A stretch of 64,000 bases of DNA from Agrypnia vestita (lineage: Eukaryota > Arthropoda > Insecta > Trichoptera > Phryganeidae), in NCBI GenBank assembly GCA_016648135.1, contig JADDOH010023662.1, forward strand, positions 1 to 64,000, read 5' to 3'. Shown piece by piece: positions 1-10,645 of the stretch. Position numbers and translations under genes: made by a program. Within the stretch, counting starts at the first letter, position 1, and each line of letters starts with the position of its first letter. The notes beneath the pieces were generated by a model. It saw nothing but the letters and a program-made list of their open reading frames with translations, searched no databases and had not been told where the DNA came from.

Positions 1-200
1 ACACCTGCACCCGGCGACACTCTCTCCTCAACCATCAAGAGCGGTGCCTCAATCCCGGGCGATCTGTTCTTCCAAGTGTATTGCTCCTGCATTAGTGCAA
101 TCGAGAGATCTAAGTCTTGAATCACACGCTGCATCTCAAGAGATGCAGCGCGCGATCTTCCGACATTAACCTGGCCGATCCTTATGCCTCTCCTAGCCAT
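1..200 (-). CDS. R1-type LINE ORF2, N-terminal fragment (endonuclease start)
   Basis: An ATG at 200-198 lies within the last codons of ORF1 and overlaps them by 8 nt in another frame. The reading runs open to the window edge for about 66 codons. It starts MARRGIRIGQVNVGRSRAA and continues with hydrophobic and Gln/Glu positions (ALMQEQY) where apurinic-type LINE endonucleases have a conserved N-V/N-x-x-R-A-A and the catalytic Gln-Glu. The rest, including the reverse transcriptase, lies outside the window. Confidence 0.7.
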   Translation of the reverse strand, partial: MARRGIRIGQVNVGRSRAASLEMQRVIQDLDLSIALMQEQYTWKNRSPGIEAPLLMVEERVSPGAG

Positions 201-1599
201 TATTGGTTGTTTTAACAGCCAATTCCACCGCCGCCTTGTATGCTGGGCATACTGCACTTCCTGTTGAATGGTCGGCACTCTTTTTGAATTTTGTACACGT
301 AGCACACCGTTCCGGTTTGGCCTTGTTAGGGCATTGCTCAGTATTATGTCCCTCTTCCGCGCAGTGTCGACATGTTTCTTTTGCCTGATTACAGAATTTA
401 CTGAGATGGCCGTAAAGGTGGCACTTAAAACAACGAGTTGCGCCAATATAATCCCTGGTGCGGCACGCCTGCCATCCTAGGAAGCACATACCCGCCTCCA
501 ATAAAATGCGTCGTACTTCTGGAAGCACGCAGAAAATACTATTAACTGTTGATCCATCTCTCTTACCAAACATGGAGACGCGTCTAGTTGTGTTAATAAA
601 TTCTTCTTTCGTAATTGTTATTTTTCCTTGTACGTTCGATGTATAAATATCTTCAATAATATCTTTTTCCTCATTGGTCCGCGGAACATCATAGATTACT
701 ATTCTTGGTAATTTTCCTCTGGGCTCTACCAGCTTCAAGCCTTTAGTTTCCAGCCTGTCCTTTGCTGCTTTAACAGCTTCTAATCCGTTGCGATTGGACG
801 TCTCCAGAAGCACTCCAGCGCCACGTATTCTTCTGACTCTGACTGGTTGGAAGCCGTCATCAGCCGGTTTTAATATCTCCATCATTTTCTGCTTCGTTTT
901 ATCAGCGGTCTCTCCCTCAGGATTTTGTGGATAAATGAGGACCGCAGGAGGTGGAGGACCCACCTCTCTTTGCTCCCCATTTATTCTGACAGTGCTCGTA
1001 CTTTTGGCTGCTTCTGCGTAAGATACCGTTCTAACCGTAGGCACATCTGGGTGAACTACAGTGGATCTCGCCAGAAGATTCTCTAACACAGCCTTCAACT
1101 CACCAACAGTGTCGTATAATGCCTCCTTTTCCCTCCTACATTCTTGTAGGGCTCCTTTTAGACGGGAATTCTCTGAAGTTTGCTCACAGATTAAGGCCAG
1201 CACATCCATGTGACAAGCCGACATGCGTGCCTTTTGGTCTAAGTTTAAGCGTGACTTTTCCTCTCTCGTGATCCCATCGATGACATTGAACACTTCCCTA
1301 ACCTTATAGAAAACCTGTGCATCCTCTCGATTTGGCGACTCTGGATTAAAGGGAATCGGAGCCATGGACACTAGTTCTTCTCGATCACGATTTTGACCTT
1401 TTCCTTTGTCGGCCGTATCTATGGACGGTGATATGTCGGGACAGGAGACAGTTCGTTCTCCTCTCCCCCGGACAGCTGAGTCCAGAATCGTCATGACCAT
1501 CCTGACTTTTTCTGGTGTTAACCCCTCCTCGTGAGATTCCAAAAAATCCGATTTGGATTTTCCGGAATTTTCCGGCGTTTTCCCGGGATTTTCCGACAT
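193..1599 (-). CDS. R1-type LINE ORF1, gag-like zinc-knuckle protein
   Basis: An uninterrupted frame of 468 codons. The acidic, polar N-terminus is followed by a likely coiled coil around residues 125-175, rich in E, L, K and R. A central domain around residues 230-380 resembles the RNA-binding region of LINE gag proteins. Zinc knuckles begin at residue 390: CFKC-x4-H-x4-C, CRHC-x4-H-x4-C, then a looser CATC...H...C. Three knuckles are characteristic of R1-clade ORF1 proteins, which bind the element RNA and package it into ribonucleoprotein particles. The start follows the tandem-repeat 5' UTR. The stop TAG (195-193) overlaps the ORF2 start, so ORF2 is probably made by reinitiation or coupled translation. 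A host gene is unlikely given this context. Confidence 0.85.
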   Translation of the reverse strand: MSENPGKTPENSGKSKSDFLESHEEGLTPEKVRMVMTILDSAVRGRGERTVSCPDISPSIDTADKGKGQNRDREELVSMAPIPFNPESPNREDAQVFYKVREVFNVIDGITREEKSRLNLDQKARMSACHMDVLALICEQTSENSRLKGALQECRREKEALYDTVGELKAVLENLLARSTVVHPDVPTVRTVSYAEAAKSTSTVRINGEQREVGPPPPAVLIYPQNPEGETADKTKQKMMEILKPADDGFQPVRVRRIRGAGVLLETSNRNGLEAVKAAKDRLETKGLKLVEPRGKLPRIVIYDVPRTNEEKDIIEDIYTSNVQGKITITKEEFINTTRRVSMFGKRDGSTVNSIFCVLPEVRRILLEAGMCFLGWQACRTRDYIGATRCFKCHLYGHLSKFCNQAKETCRHCAEEGHNTEQCPNKAKPERCATCTKFKKSADHSTGSAVCPAYKAAVELAVKTTNNG

Positions 1600-1689
1600 C
1601 CCGAGTACGTTCCAATAAGAATATCTCTAATTGATCCACGAATAACAAAGTTTTATATGGCGGCCAAGATACAGTATGTACACAAGAAC

Positions 1690-2140
1690 TATTGGTGTTT
1701 TCCCCGGGTTTTCCTACCCGAGGAAGCAATATCCGTACTTAAAATAAAGAAAATTTCAATAGCAAGAAAGTTCAAAATATTACCAAAACAGAGATATATA
1801 CACTAGAAATGACAGTGTTTTTCCTGGGTTTTCCAACGTCAGGAATACAATACCACACTTAAAATTAATGAAAGTTGTTATAAACAAAAGTTAAAATATA
1901 AACGTAATAAAGATATATACACTATAACTAAAAGTGTTTTCCTCAGGTAATCATACCCGAGGAACACGAATCACCAGTTAAAACTAAGAAAAAGTTACTA
2001 TAAACAAAGTTCGTTATAACTAATTTACCATACACTAAACAAATGAATAAAGTTGATTTTCCCTGAGTTTTCCGACTCAGGGAACACGGAACAAAAGTCA
2101 AAAATGGAAAAAGTCTGTAAATAAGAAAGTTACCCCCCGG
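1690..2140 (-). repeat. Tandem 5' UTR units of the LINE, each with a small hairpin
   Basis: Four degenerate units of about 120 bp start near 1694, 1813, 1934 and 2053. Each opens with a G/T-rich start, then a C/G hairpin around TTTTCC, then an AT-rich stretch with AAAGTT and usually ATATATACACT. The clearest hairpin is CCCTGAG-TTTTCCGA-CTCAGGG at about 2061-2084; units 1 and 3 keep the stem with different bases. Tandem 5' units are known promoter modules in other LINEs. Confidence 0.65.
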
Positions 2141-2493
2141 ACCCCGGATTTTCCGAGATTTTTCCGAGGTTTTCCGACTTTTTAGGAGTTCGATCCAAAG
2201 TCGGAAAATTTGTTTCGGAAAAACCCCTCGTGTCCACTAGCCACTTCACTACCTATAATAGGTTTAAACGTAGTGATGACGGCACGTCCACACACGGCAA
2301 CGGTTGGGCACAAACTGACACTTTAGGTATTTAAAAAATAAACTGACGCGGAGCGATACTGGTAAACACGTCCACCGGTGCCGGCTTCTTCGCCGTAAAG
2401 ATATATTTACTACTAGCTGTAACCCATCAAGAATGATGGAGCATTGGTTTGCGTCTAAGCTCTAGTATTTATAGTATCTTTTTGGGGGTCCAT

Positions 2494-2557
2494 GGAGAGG
2501 CGGTGGTAGCAGGCTGCCGGTTCGGGTTTGCTGGCCTGGAGTTCAAGCCTCATCTCC
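2494..2557 (+). repeat. tRNA-like sequence, possible SINE head
   Basis: 64 nt with complementary ends (GGAGAGG against CATCTCC, six of seven pairs), an A-box-like TAGCAGGCTG and a B-box GTTCAAGCC that matches the GWTCRANNC consensus. It is too short and its T arm too poor for a functional tRNA. A tRNA-derived SINE head is the best guess. Confidence 0.35.
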
Positions 2558-2688
2558 GGCTGTTTAATTTGGTTTATTAGCTGTGAATTTGAACGATATT
2601 ATGGAGGTTACATGAAGTTGCGGACAGACAGACAAACATATGGACGGACAGATGTTCAGACAATGATTCTTTTATTCTTTTATGTTTA

Positions 2689-3519
2689 TGCCCGTAGCAC
2701 ACCTCCGCTGCGAAAACCCAGTAGCGAAACCGCTGCACGAATTCCGCTGCGATCAAGTGCAATGCAACTAGCGGAACTGGGCGCGGAACGTCACGCGAGA
2801 GTCGTAGCAATCGGAGCAAAATTTCGTCCCTTACTACTACTTCTACTAATAATTATTATTATTAAAATCTAACTTGAAGAATGGGAAAAAACTTATTTGA
2901 TATGTATATGTTTTAATTAGAAAGGTCATACCTACATGTTTTTAGCTAACATATCAAACAGTAGCGATTCAGTAGTGTACATAACAATATGAAAGATTAT
3001 ATACAATGATGGGTGCCACCATTTTTACGCTAATGTTATCTTAAGTACAAATAAATAAATATACAAATACATATAATACAGTCTATTATTATTATTATAA
3101 TAATTAAATACCTTCCTCATTTAATTCCCTCTGGATTTCTCTCCGTGTCTACAATTCTTTCGTATTATTTTTAAAGTCTAGAGAATAGGTCTATTTCTGA
3201 CCTCTTGTTTTAATTTTTCTGTAAAATCCACATCCATTATATAAAAAAATGTAGTTTCGCTTTTTAATTTTGTCGACTTCCACAAACACTTGCGGAAACA
3301 ACGCGGCACCGCTACAAAACGGTGGCCGGTGCGCGGAGGTGTAGCTGGCGTCGGAGCAGATCGACGAAACCACGCGGGAAAGAGATAGAATTATAGTCAA
3401 ATCCATACGCTAGAACAGGCAGTTTTGCTTCTGTTCCGCCTCTCCTACTAAGGACAAGTCATGCCCAAACTAGTGCGGTTTTGCTGCTGTGATTTCGCAG
3501 CGGAGGTGTGCTACAGGCA
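2689..3519. mobile_element. TIR element with TTA target duplication, PIF/Harbinger-like
   Basis: The left end TGCCCGTAGCACACCTCCGC matches the reverse complement of the right end for about 45 bp with a handful of mismatches. Both ends are flanked by TTA (2686-2688 and 3520-3522). An internal GCGGAGGTGTAGC near 3333 repeats part of the terminus. No transposase is readable. A 3-bp TTA duplication points to PIF/Harbinger, but the terminal sequence alone does not prove it. Confidence 0.6.
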
Positions 3520-3589
3520 TTAATGATGCTCAACATGGGGACGTATTGTGGCCAAAAATTGTTTCTTTTTCCTTACAGAATCATGTCTA

Positions 3590-4140
3590 ATTATAAAGTA
3601 TGTAGAAGTTGACATAATATGGCAAAATAAATTTAACATATGCAGTTATGTTTTTAAAATGCAATGACAGTCTTTTTACGAGATGTCAAAATATCAATAC
3701 CTTTATAACATTGTCCATTAAAGTTACGACACATCCTAGGGGAAAGGATGATGTTGAGTTTGTATGGCTGGTGAGCGTACAATAGGGCAGTACTTTAGGT
3801 CCCATACCTTTTCCAATATATATCAATAACTTGTCCTACATTGTTGATAGTGACACAAAAATCATCAGCTTTGCAGACGATACAGTTATTCTTTATACAG
3901 ATAGTATATATCTGCCTTGACGAAGGACAAGGGCGGATCCAGGGGGGGGGTCATGGGGGTCATGACCCCCCCCCTGGGCTGGGTCCAGGACCTAAAGTGG
4001 ACCTGGACCCAGCCCTAAATTATAACTTCTTGTGACTTGACCACGACTATGTGACCCCCCCCCTGACACCAAAGCTGGATCCGCTCTTGACGAAGGAGCT
4101 GAGCAGTCTTTGGTGATTGAGTGACAGGAAGTAAATGAGT
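3590..4140 (+). pseudogene. LINE reverse transcriptase fragment, interrupted by a hAT MITE
   Basis: From about 3800 the plus strand reads as a decayed RT: an IYINN-like segment and then ISFADDTVILYTD, i.e. the F/Y-A-D-D catalytic box followed by TV. The reading stops at a 162-bp insertion (3928-4089). Sequence upstream (3600-3740) is shared with 15560-15720 and, reversed, with 27655-27790, so all three belong to one LINE family. No complete copy is present. Confidence 0.6.
3928..4089. mobile_element. Short hAT MITE with exact 8-bp duplication
   Basis: Ends CAAGGGCGGATCCAG and CTGGATCCGCTCTTG are inverted repeats with one mismatch. Both sides carry the 8-bp duplication ACGAAGGA (3920-3927 and 4090-4097), the hAT signature. 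The interior is mostly palindromic with runs of G and C around TCATGGGGGTCATGA. It lies inside an RT fragment, so it inserted after that LINE copy was already present. Confidence 0.85.
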
Positions 4141-4262
4141 ACGCTAGTGAAAATAATCTCTAATTTTTAACTAATAATAATTTTTAACTAATAAACTGTG
4201 AAACTGATTGTGTTCATATTTTGTTCTTTCAATTTTTAACAAGTATTACTTCTGTATATGAA

Positions 4263-4567
4263 TTATTGTGTACGTAATATGTAACATGTTATATAATATA
4301 AGCTGCAAAATGACCATATTTACTTTTATATATTTTCACATATTTAAATTATTTTACTTTACATGTATTATTGTGTACCAATATGTAACACGTTGTAAAA
4401 TATAAACTACAAAATGCAAAAAAAAAAATCACATACATATTTTAATTATTTTACTTTGCATTTATTATTGTGTACCAATATGTATCATGTTATATAATTT
4501 AAGCTGCAAAACGGCCATATTTAATTTTATATATTTTCACACATTTTAATTATTATACTTTGCTTAT
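4263..4567. repeat. AT-rich tandem repeat, three units of about 100 bp
   Basis: Three degenerate units start near 4263, 4368 and 4464. Shared landmarks are TTATTGTGTACCAATATGTA, then TATAAGCTGCAAAA, then TATTTTCACATATTTTAATT. The rest of 4140-5307 is AT-rich, with a TTTTATTTTATT-rich stretch at 4600-4800, and shows no gene. Confidence 0.6.
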
Positions 4568-5307
4568 TACTCTTATCTGTTGAATCTTACGAATTTGTAT
4601 TTTAAATTGTTTTCTTTACCGTGATTATTATTACATATTTTATTTTATTTTATTGAATCATATTTTATAGATTATTTTACTAATTTTATTTTATTCATTC
4701 TATCATTTTTTATAGATATTTGAATCCTGTTTGTTACTTTCTTCTTCTTTGTCTTCTTTGCATTCCTCTTTATTCTATTTTATTTTAGCTTTCCACTTCT
4801 TCTGTGGATCCATATGAAAGACCCTGTTTTGATAAGAAATGTAAAACTACCGTTTGCATTTTTTTTTCTGCATCTTGCATGATCTCACATTTTTTATTTT
4901 CGATTTTTACTGTATGTATTTACTTGCTTTCAAAATAAAAATAAGATATTGATTTAAGGTGTAAAGTGATAAAAAGGGGTATTTCAAAATAGGTATTTCA
5001 ATGTATCTAGCGAGCTAGGTAGTGGTCGACAGAGTTACTACATTTTATCCTTTATATATTATCTGTGTATGTATGTGTCAAGAAATTAAATGTCTTTTGT
5101 GCAATAAACGCTGATTTATCAGTACTGAAAGTTAAAGTATAAGAATCAATGTGATGATGGATAATGTACAATTATGTAAGTCCAGGCAAAGCTATTGGTT
5201 ATTTCCATGCTGCCATTGACCCAAACGTATGATGAATTAAAATTTATGGAACCTAATCCTGGTTAATTTTGAGTACCAATAATAATCTTATAACTTAAAG
5301 TTTTATA

Positions 5308-6141
5308 CAGTAAAACTCCGTTAATTCGAATCCCGATAATTCGAAATTTTTAAAACCCACAAGTCCTAAAATGATAATTTAATAGTAAATTAACCCCGAT
5401 AATTCGTAATTGTAATTTATGATGATTAGTGCTGCGTATCTATTTATTCTAACGAGTTTATCGAAACGTAACAGCAGAAAAAGGTGGTGGGTACGAAAGT
5501 ATTTACTGAATAGGAAAAGAAGGATAGATATCCTATGCGATCTTCGAATGTCTGACGGATCATTTGTCAATTTCATTTGAATGACAACTGATTTTGAAAA
5601 TTTATTATAAATGATCGGGTCTTCCATAGTCAAGCAAGACACAATATTATGGAACGCTGTTTTATATCACATCATATAGCATATGTAACTGTAGCGCATG
5701 CGTCTTAGCTTGTCAACATAACACGTGGTACTGACGCGCGATACGATGTCCCTGTGCGCTCACTCGGGAACCGTACTCATAGCACGTAGAAATGCCGTGC
5801 TATGTTGCGCGCAACGTCGCGTAACAGTGCACGATGTTGCAGCGTCACATAGACTCTATACCGCGCGTGATGTTGAGGGAAAATTTGTCCCCTAGTGAAT
5901 ACGTGGCTTTATTGTACCTACTGCATTTTCGAAATGATTTCTTGAAATATGCAAAAATAGAAGAAAAAAAAACAGAAGTTTTCACATAATTGCTTTTTTC
6001 ACGACTTTTACGATTTTTGACAAATTCCGCAAACTGCATTGCGGTTTTTTTTACCTCAAATTTCAAATTAGCGGGGTTCCGCATTGTTCGAAATGTTTTC
6101 TTTTTGGGTACCTTGAATTTCAAATTAACGAGGTTCTACTG
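5308..6141. mobile_element. pogo-like MITE, long copy, in Gr-A intron 3 position
   Basis: It begins CAGTAAAACTCCGTTAATTC after TA and ends ATTAACGAGGTTCTACTG, so the termini are inverted repeats. Subterminal AATTCGAA and CCGATAATTCG motifs recur. At 834 bp it is longer than related copies; about 5400-5880 is extra and includes GC-richer DNA (5700-5860) not seen in the others. The right TA is mutated to TG. CAGT ends plus a TA target suggest the pogo/Tigger branch of Tc1-mariner. Confidence 0.65.
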
Positions 6142-6229
6142 TGGGTACATATCACAAAATGTATGTGTATTGTCATGTGCAGTGTAGTCAATGCGAGAGA
6201 GTTGAGGTAAAGTAAGAATATAAGGTAAC

Positions 6230-9200
6230 CTTCAATGTGGACCGTACAGATTTTTCCCAACATTTCCTTGATTTCCGAAGCTTCTGCAGCAAGGAGTTCT
6301 ACTGCCGCACAGCTTACCCCAATGCACACAACGTAGTGCATAAACCAACACACTATTGAAAATATTCCCCAAAACCCCTGAAATAATAAAATAATTATAA
6401 CTGGATCAAGAGATAGAAATAAAATGTCTGGATAATTTTTGGGGCGCACTTTACTAATATAGTGTGTGTGTATATGTAAGGGCACTTAACCAAGATTCCT
6501 ATTACTTTTTAAATCTCTCAAATTTAATCAAGCTCTGCATTCCTTCCTTATTTTCAACTTGCCTCACCGCTTACCACCAAATAAATACCTTAACATCGCC
6601 ATGGAGCAAACATTTTATTTTACGTTTTGGTTAACAGAAGATAAAACTAATATTGTTTTCTATTATAAATATGGAGCAGGACTTCAAATATAATAAATTA
6701 AAATAAACAAAGTGTGAACAAAACAACTTAAAGATAATACATATAATGTCAACAAGTACTTACTAAGGAAGAGATATCAGAAGTTGAAAACCAACTAATG
6801 AGATTGACGAGTGTCAAAAATGACAATGTGTAAACAGACATGAACTATTAAAGAAAGAATACATTTTAGTACATACACATATTTATCTTTAATTGATAAA
6901 AACACTAATTGCTGGTTCCATCCATGTCCGGACCCTGGTTCCATCGACATGGTTAGGGTTGCCACCCGTACTTTATTATAAAGTATTGTACGTTATTTCG
7001 GGTAATTGTGCTCTGTACTTTATGAGAACAATAAAGTACGCCAAAATACTTTATTTCACATGATTTGATTTCTCTGGGATTCATTTTACTTATAACATAC
7101 AAAAAAAAGTTTATCGTAGAAATTTTTGCGTAAAACGGAACGAGAGAGTTACCGGGGTCGATGACGTTATCGATTGTTGCCGAATAAGTTCGATAATTGA
7201 TGATATACCCTTTGGCGGTCGCCACATAAACGCTCGTTTTTTAAGGGGTTACGTGTAAATAATCAGAGGCGCAAAAAAATTGACATTTTCAAAAAAAGTT
7301 TTTGAACGGTTGTTTAATTTTTTAATTCAATACATAATACCAACGTTTTACACTATATTTTAAGTAATTATACCGAAAATTTCAAATAAAATTATAATAT
7401 TGGACCACGATAGAATCTCGATTCTTAACCCCTGTTTTGCAAATAGTGCCTCACGGTGTCCATCAGTGCTTCTTAGCGGTTTATCTAAATTTAATGAAAC
7501 AAAAAGGAATTAGTAGTTTAATTAATAGTTTATCTTGTGCTTAATAGAAGCTTTTTTATTTTTTTTCAAATTTAGCAAAATGGCGGTCTTTCAAAGCTTA
7601 ATTATGAATTTTGAGGGAAAAAATCACTCATTTATTATTTATGAAAAAAAAGTTTAAGTCAAAAAAAAAATCCTTCGATCAAGCACAAGTTTTTAATGCC
7701 TTAAATATGATGTTTAAATTTCATTTAAATCAGTCGAGTAGTTTTTAAAATATCGTGGACACCGTTATTGAAAACGTTATTTTGAGAAAAACGCGTTTAA
7801 AGTTTTATGAATAAATAATTAATACAAATACAATTTTAAAAATTACTTACTTAGAGTCGTCTATTTCTGGTATGTATATATATAATACATCTTCTGCCGA
7901 TGTGTAAGCCTCCAAGATGTCGATTTTTTTTTATCTACGTCTCATTTTGCCTTCTCAAGTGACCTGATTTGCAAGTTGGTCAACAATCTTTATGCGCTCT
8001 ATATCGAGTTTTTCATACCGGTGTGCATTAGGTCCATAATTTAATCCTATGCATTGGCAATCATTAATATTCCTTGCATACTTTCATGACGTCTCATTAT
8101 AAATTTTTGAAAATGATTATAATACACACAACTACCTATCGACTGCTGGGTTTCACTGCCACTGAAATACTAACGCTAAATCAAATCTCAGTTAGCCTAA
8201 TGGGTCTTATGTCTAAAAGTAGAATTAATCAGGTAAAAACCGCGTTCCGTAGCAGTCGCCCCGTTTGTCAGCCCGGCCTGCTCTAGTACTGTCAGCGTGT
8301 CAGTACGGGCGGCAGCAGAGGGCCCTACAGTTATCGTTGGATATCTTTAAAACTAATAACCGGATCGAGTTGATATTTTCACACAATATTTTTGAAACAT
8401 TTTGCTTTAAGAAAATACAAAAAAAAAAACGATTTTTTAAAAACCCTGACTACACGTAACCCCTTAATGCAACCTAACCTCAAATGTCAACATAGTCAAT
8501 TTCATTGTAAAAATTTGTTGTTTCATTTTGTGTAAAGCGGATTGAGTGCAGTTAAAATACGATTAATTTATTTAATAGAGTTTTTCTGTGATAAATAGCA
8601 AATGGCGAGACGAAAGAAACAAAGCCGCTCTGAATCTGATAAAAATGAATGACTTATTTACTTTAACTTAAATAATATAGATTGCAAACATGCTGTGCAG
8701 TTGTTTAGTAAAGATAATTGTTTGTTAATAGCTGCGAAAAGTAATGAAAACTATGTTTTTAAGCAAAATAAAAAAGTAAAATAAATCGTACTTTATTTTG
8801 ACAGAATGTACTTTTTTCTTCAACCTTTAATAACCAATGTTCTTTATTTGCACAAAAAAAAGGTGGCAACCCTAGACATGGTTGATAGTAATCTTCCGTT
8901 AAAACCATATATTTTTACAAAAACGGGTTATTTGATTGCTGGAAAATACAAAAATCTATAGTTTTAACTAAAGATTACTATAAACCAAATTGTTACAACC
9001 AGCCCTAAGGATATTAATAAAATAATTAATTACCGGCACACTAACACGCTTTCTAACAATGTATATATTCTCCACTATTTTATGGTATGCCTTTTTCAGA
9101 ATTAGTATATTACTTTTATCTGATAGCTGCACATCACACAAGGACGTCATGTATAAAGATGTATTTCTTAAATCAAGATTTGTGTTTGGGGACAATCCCT

Positions 9201-9801
9201 GGAGACTTGCGCATATCTTGTACAGATGGGCATGAATTACTCCAAGTCGACAATAGCACAAATAGAATTCAACACAAAACTGGAAACAGAATAAGTCAAT
9301 AATGCTCATTTTGAACATAAAATTCAATTGATTTATACCTGTTTTCCATTGTAAACTATCTAAAATATTATAGAAAATTGCTCCAAATGTATAAACTGCG
9401 TAAATAATTGCAATTTTAGGCCTTGTTTGAGAATACCGGTCAGTATTTACTTGAAGAAGCTCATCAGCGATCAATAAATTTTGGTGAAATCTAATTTTAG
9501 ATTTACTGTAAATGAGTGAATCTAGTGCAAGGCTTAAAACTCCCGATAATGTTTCCATATTTGACATGAACATGTATGTTATAAATTTTGCATTTATTCC
9601 ATCAGCAAATTCTACAGTGATTTTTGATATAAAATACTCTATTCCAGTTGATACGGAGAAAATAATTAAAAATACAGTATATAAACGCCACGGTCTTTTG
9701 AGACAAACATTATTTTCGTGGTATTCAATTGTTGAGAATCCCAAACTCCAGTAAAATAAATTTATAAATGAAAGAGTAGCATTTACTAAGAAGGTCTTCA
9801 T
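6230..9801 (-). CDS. Gustatory receptor Gr-A, three exons found, last exon missing
   Basis: Exons on the minus strand: 9801-9034 (MKTFLVNATL...VSVP, 256 codons), 6844-6764 (27 codons, FMSVYTLSFL...) and 6377-6230 (49 codons plus one base, GFWGIFSIVCWF...). All have GT-AG borders and the same phases as Gr-B and Gr-C. The product is a seven-membrane-segment insect chemoreceptor that would act as a ligand-gated channel in taste neurons. I chose the ATG in CACCATGAAGACC because all three paralogues share it. The last exon, which holds the conserved C-terminus, is not found between 6230 and 1; a pogo-like MITE and a LINE occupy this space. The gene either continues beyond the window or is broken. 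Intron 1 has grown from 84 bp in the paralogues to about 2.2 kb through nested transposons. Confidence 0.75.
6954..8874 (-). mobile_element. hAT-type element, 1921 bp, in Gr-A intron 1
   Basis: Terminal inverted repeats TAGGGTTGCCACC and GGTGGCAACCCTA are flanked by the exact 8-bp duplication GACATGGT (6946-6953 and 8875-8882). A short open frame from ATG at about 8603 on the plus strand (MARRKKQSRSESDKNE, then stop) looks like the start of a lost transposase. The element is itself interrupted by a TTAA-flanked insertion (7245-8463). Without that insert it is about 700 bp, so it is non-autonomous. Confidence 0.85.
7245..8463. mobile_element. TTAA-flanked TIR element nested in the hAT element
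   Basis: Ends GGGGTTACGTGTA and TACACGTAACCCC are perfect inverted repeats, each bordered by TTAA (7241-7244 and 8464-8467). A TTAA target is typical of piggyBac and a few other superfamilies. The 1219-bp interior is AT-rich and shows no transposase. Removing it rejoins the surrounding hAT sequence cleanly. Confidence 0.8.
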
Positions 9802-10645
9802 GGTGAGGATTTTATATTTCAATTACTGCGCTTGATTACTGAATTACTGCGGCTACAATGCTGAACTCGCAAAGAGGCATTGAAATATTTTGGTAAGAAC
9901 AATGCAGCACTTAGAATAATTAATATTTATCAATATTTTATTCCTGTTCATAACCAGGGGTATAAAATCTATTATATATTCTCTTTGAATTCACAAATGA
10001 AAACCTTGTGATCGTCTTTGTTTACTTATCTATATGTAATGCTTTCAAGTACATATTAATTAATATCTCTTAATTACGTTTATTAACGGAAATTAACTAC
10101 ATATCAGCAGGAAGGTAAGCAGAGAGAATAAAATACAACGTTCTTCTGTCCTAGCATATATGGATTGTTAATGCAACTAACGGGCTGTCCTCCAATACCT
10201 GATATACCCGATTTTGCCACATCTTTCATGGCAGTCCTATTCCTGCTGCTATCAACACTTTCTCATATATTTTCTTTACCATCCTTTCAAACCATCTTAG
10301 TGACCATTTTAGAATCAGAGAAACAAGTCTTTGAATTGGTAATCTTCAGATTTTGATGACCAGGCCCTTCTGGAAGCTGTGGAGTAGGTTGAAAGATGCT
10401 CCATTAGGACACTGGACACCGGACGTGCTTCGGGGTCTATTTATGGACAATTGTATTTTTATAAATAATAATATTTTTGATAATAATCTCTGAGTCAAAA
10501 AGAAGACCTCGAAAGTTAAAATCAAATGAAAATTGTGTTTCATAATTTCAAAGATATTGAATAACGTGACGAATTAGAAAATGATTAATTTTGTTCGCAA
10601 GTGAGAATAGTCAATATCGGGTACAGACATACCAGTATAAATTGG
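9802..10645. other. Upstream region of Gr-A, shared with Gr-B
   Basis: About 9830-10100 matches about 20020-20290 upstream of Gr-B. Shared landmarks are CTGCGGCT-CAATGCTGA, GGGGTATAA and TATTAACGGAAA. This is a candidate promoter region, but no specific element can be assigned. 10346-10645 holds nothing I recognise. Confidence 0.5.
10100..10345 (-). mobile_element. RTE-like LINE 3'-end fragment
   Basis: The sequence AGGTAAGCAGAGAGAATA, then TTCTTCTGTCCTAGCA, then CAGTCCTATTCCTGCTGCTATC, parallels the better-preserved copy at 58610-58810 in the same relative order. It lies upstream of Gr-A. A matching piece lies at the same distance upstream of Gr-B (20290-20340), so it was duplicated with the genes. 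Confidence 0.5.

Larger units (their letters stand above)
1..2260 (-). mobile_element. R1-clade non-LTR retrotransposon (LINE), 5' portion
   Basis: Read on the minus strand, this region has a repeat-rich 5' UTR (about 2260-1600), a gag-like ORF1 (1599-193) and the start of ORF2 (200 leftwards, cut by the window edge). Three CCHC zinc knuckles near the ORF1 C-terminus, an ORF2 that begins inside the last codons of ORF1, and an endonuclease-like ORF2 start are all typical of the R1 clade, which includes TRAS and SART of insects. The 5' boundary is uncertain; LINE sequence may extend to about 2400. ORF1 is uninterrupted over 468 codons, which suggests a fairly young copy. Confidence 0.75.
6908..9005 (-). 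mobile_element. Diverged PIF-type MITE split by a hAT insertion
   Basis: The right part (8875-9005) is recognisably related to the 145-bp MITEs at 13458 and 17943: CATATATTTTTACAAAAACGG, then a GATTGCTGG centre, then AAAAATCTATAG, ending CAACCAGCCC before TAA. The left part is reduced to 6908-6953, near GCTGGTTCCATC. The hAT element 6954-8874 sits in it. The left boundary is uncertain (6908 or about 6931). Confidence 0.5.

Noticed and set aside
1385..1729. Second minus-strand frame overlapping LINE ORF1 start
   Set aside because: It lies in another frame over ORF1 and its 5' UTR repeat; no independent support.
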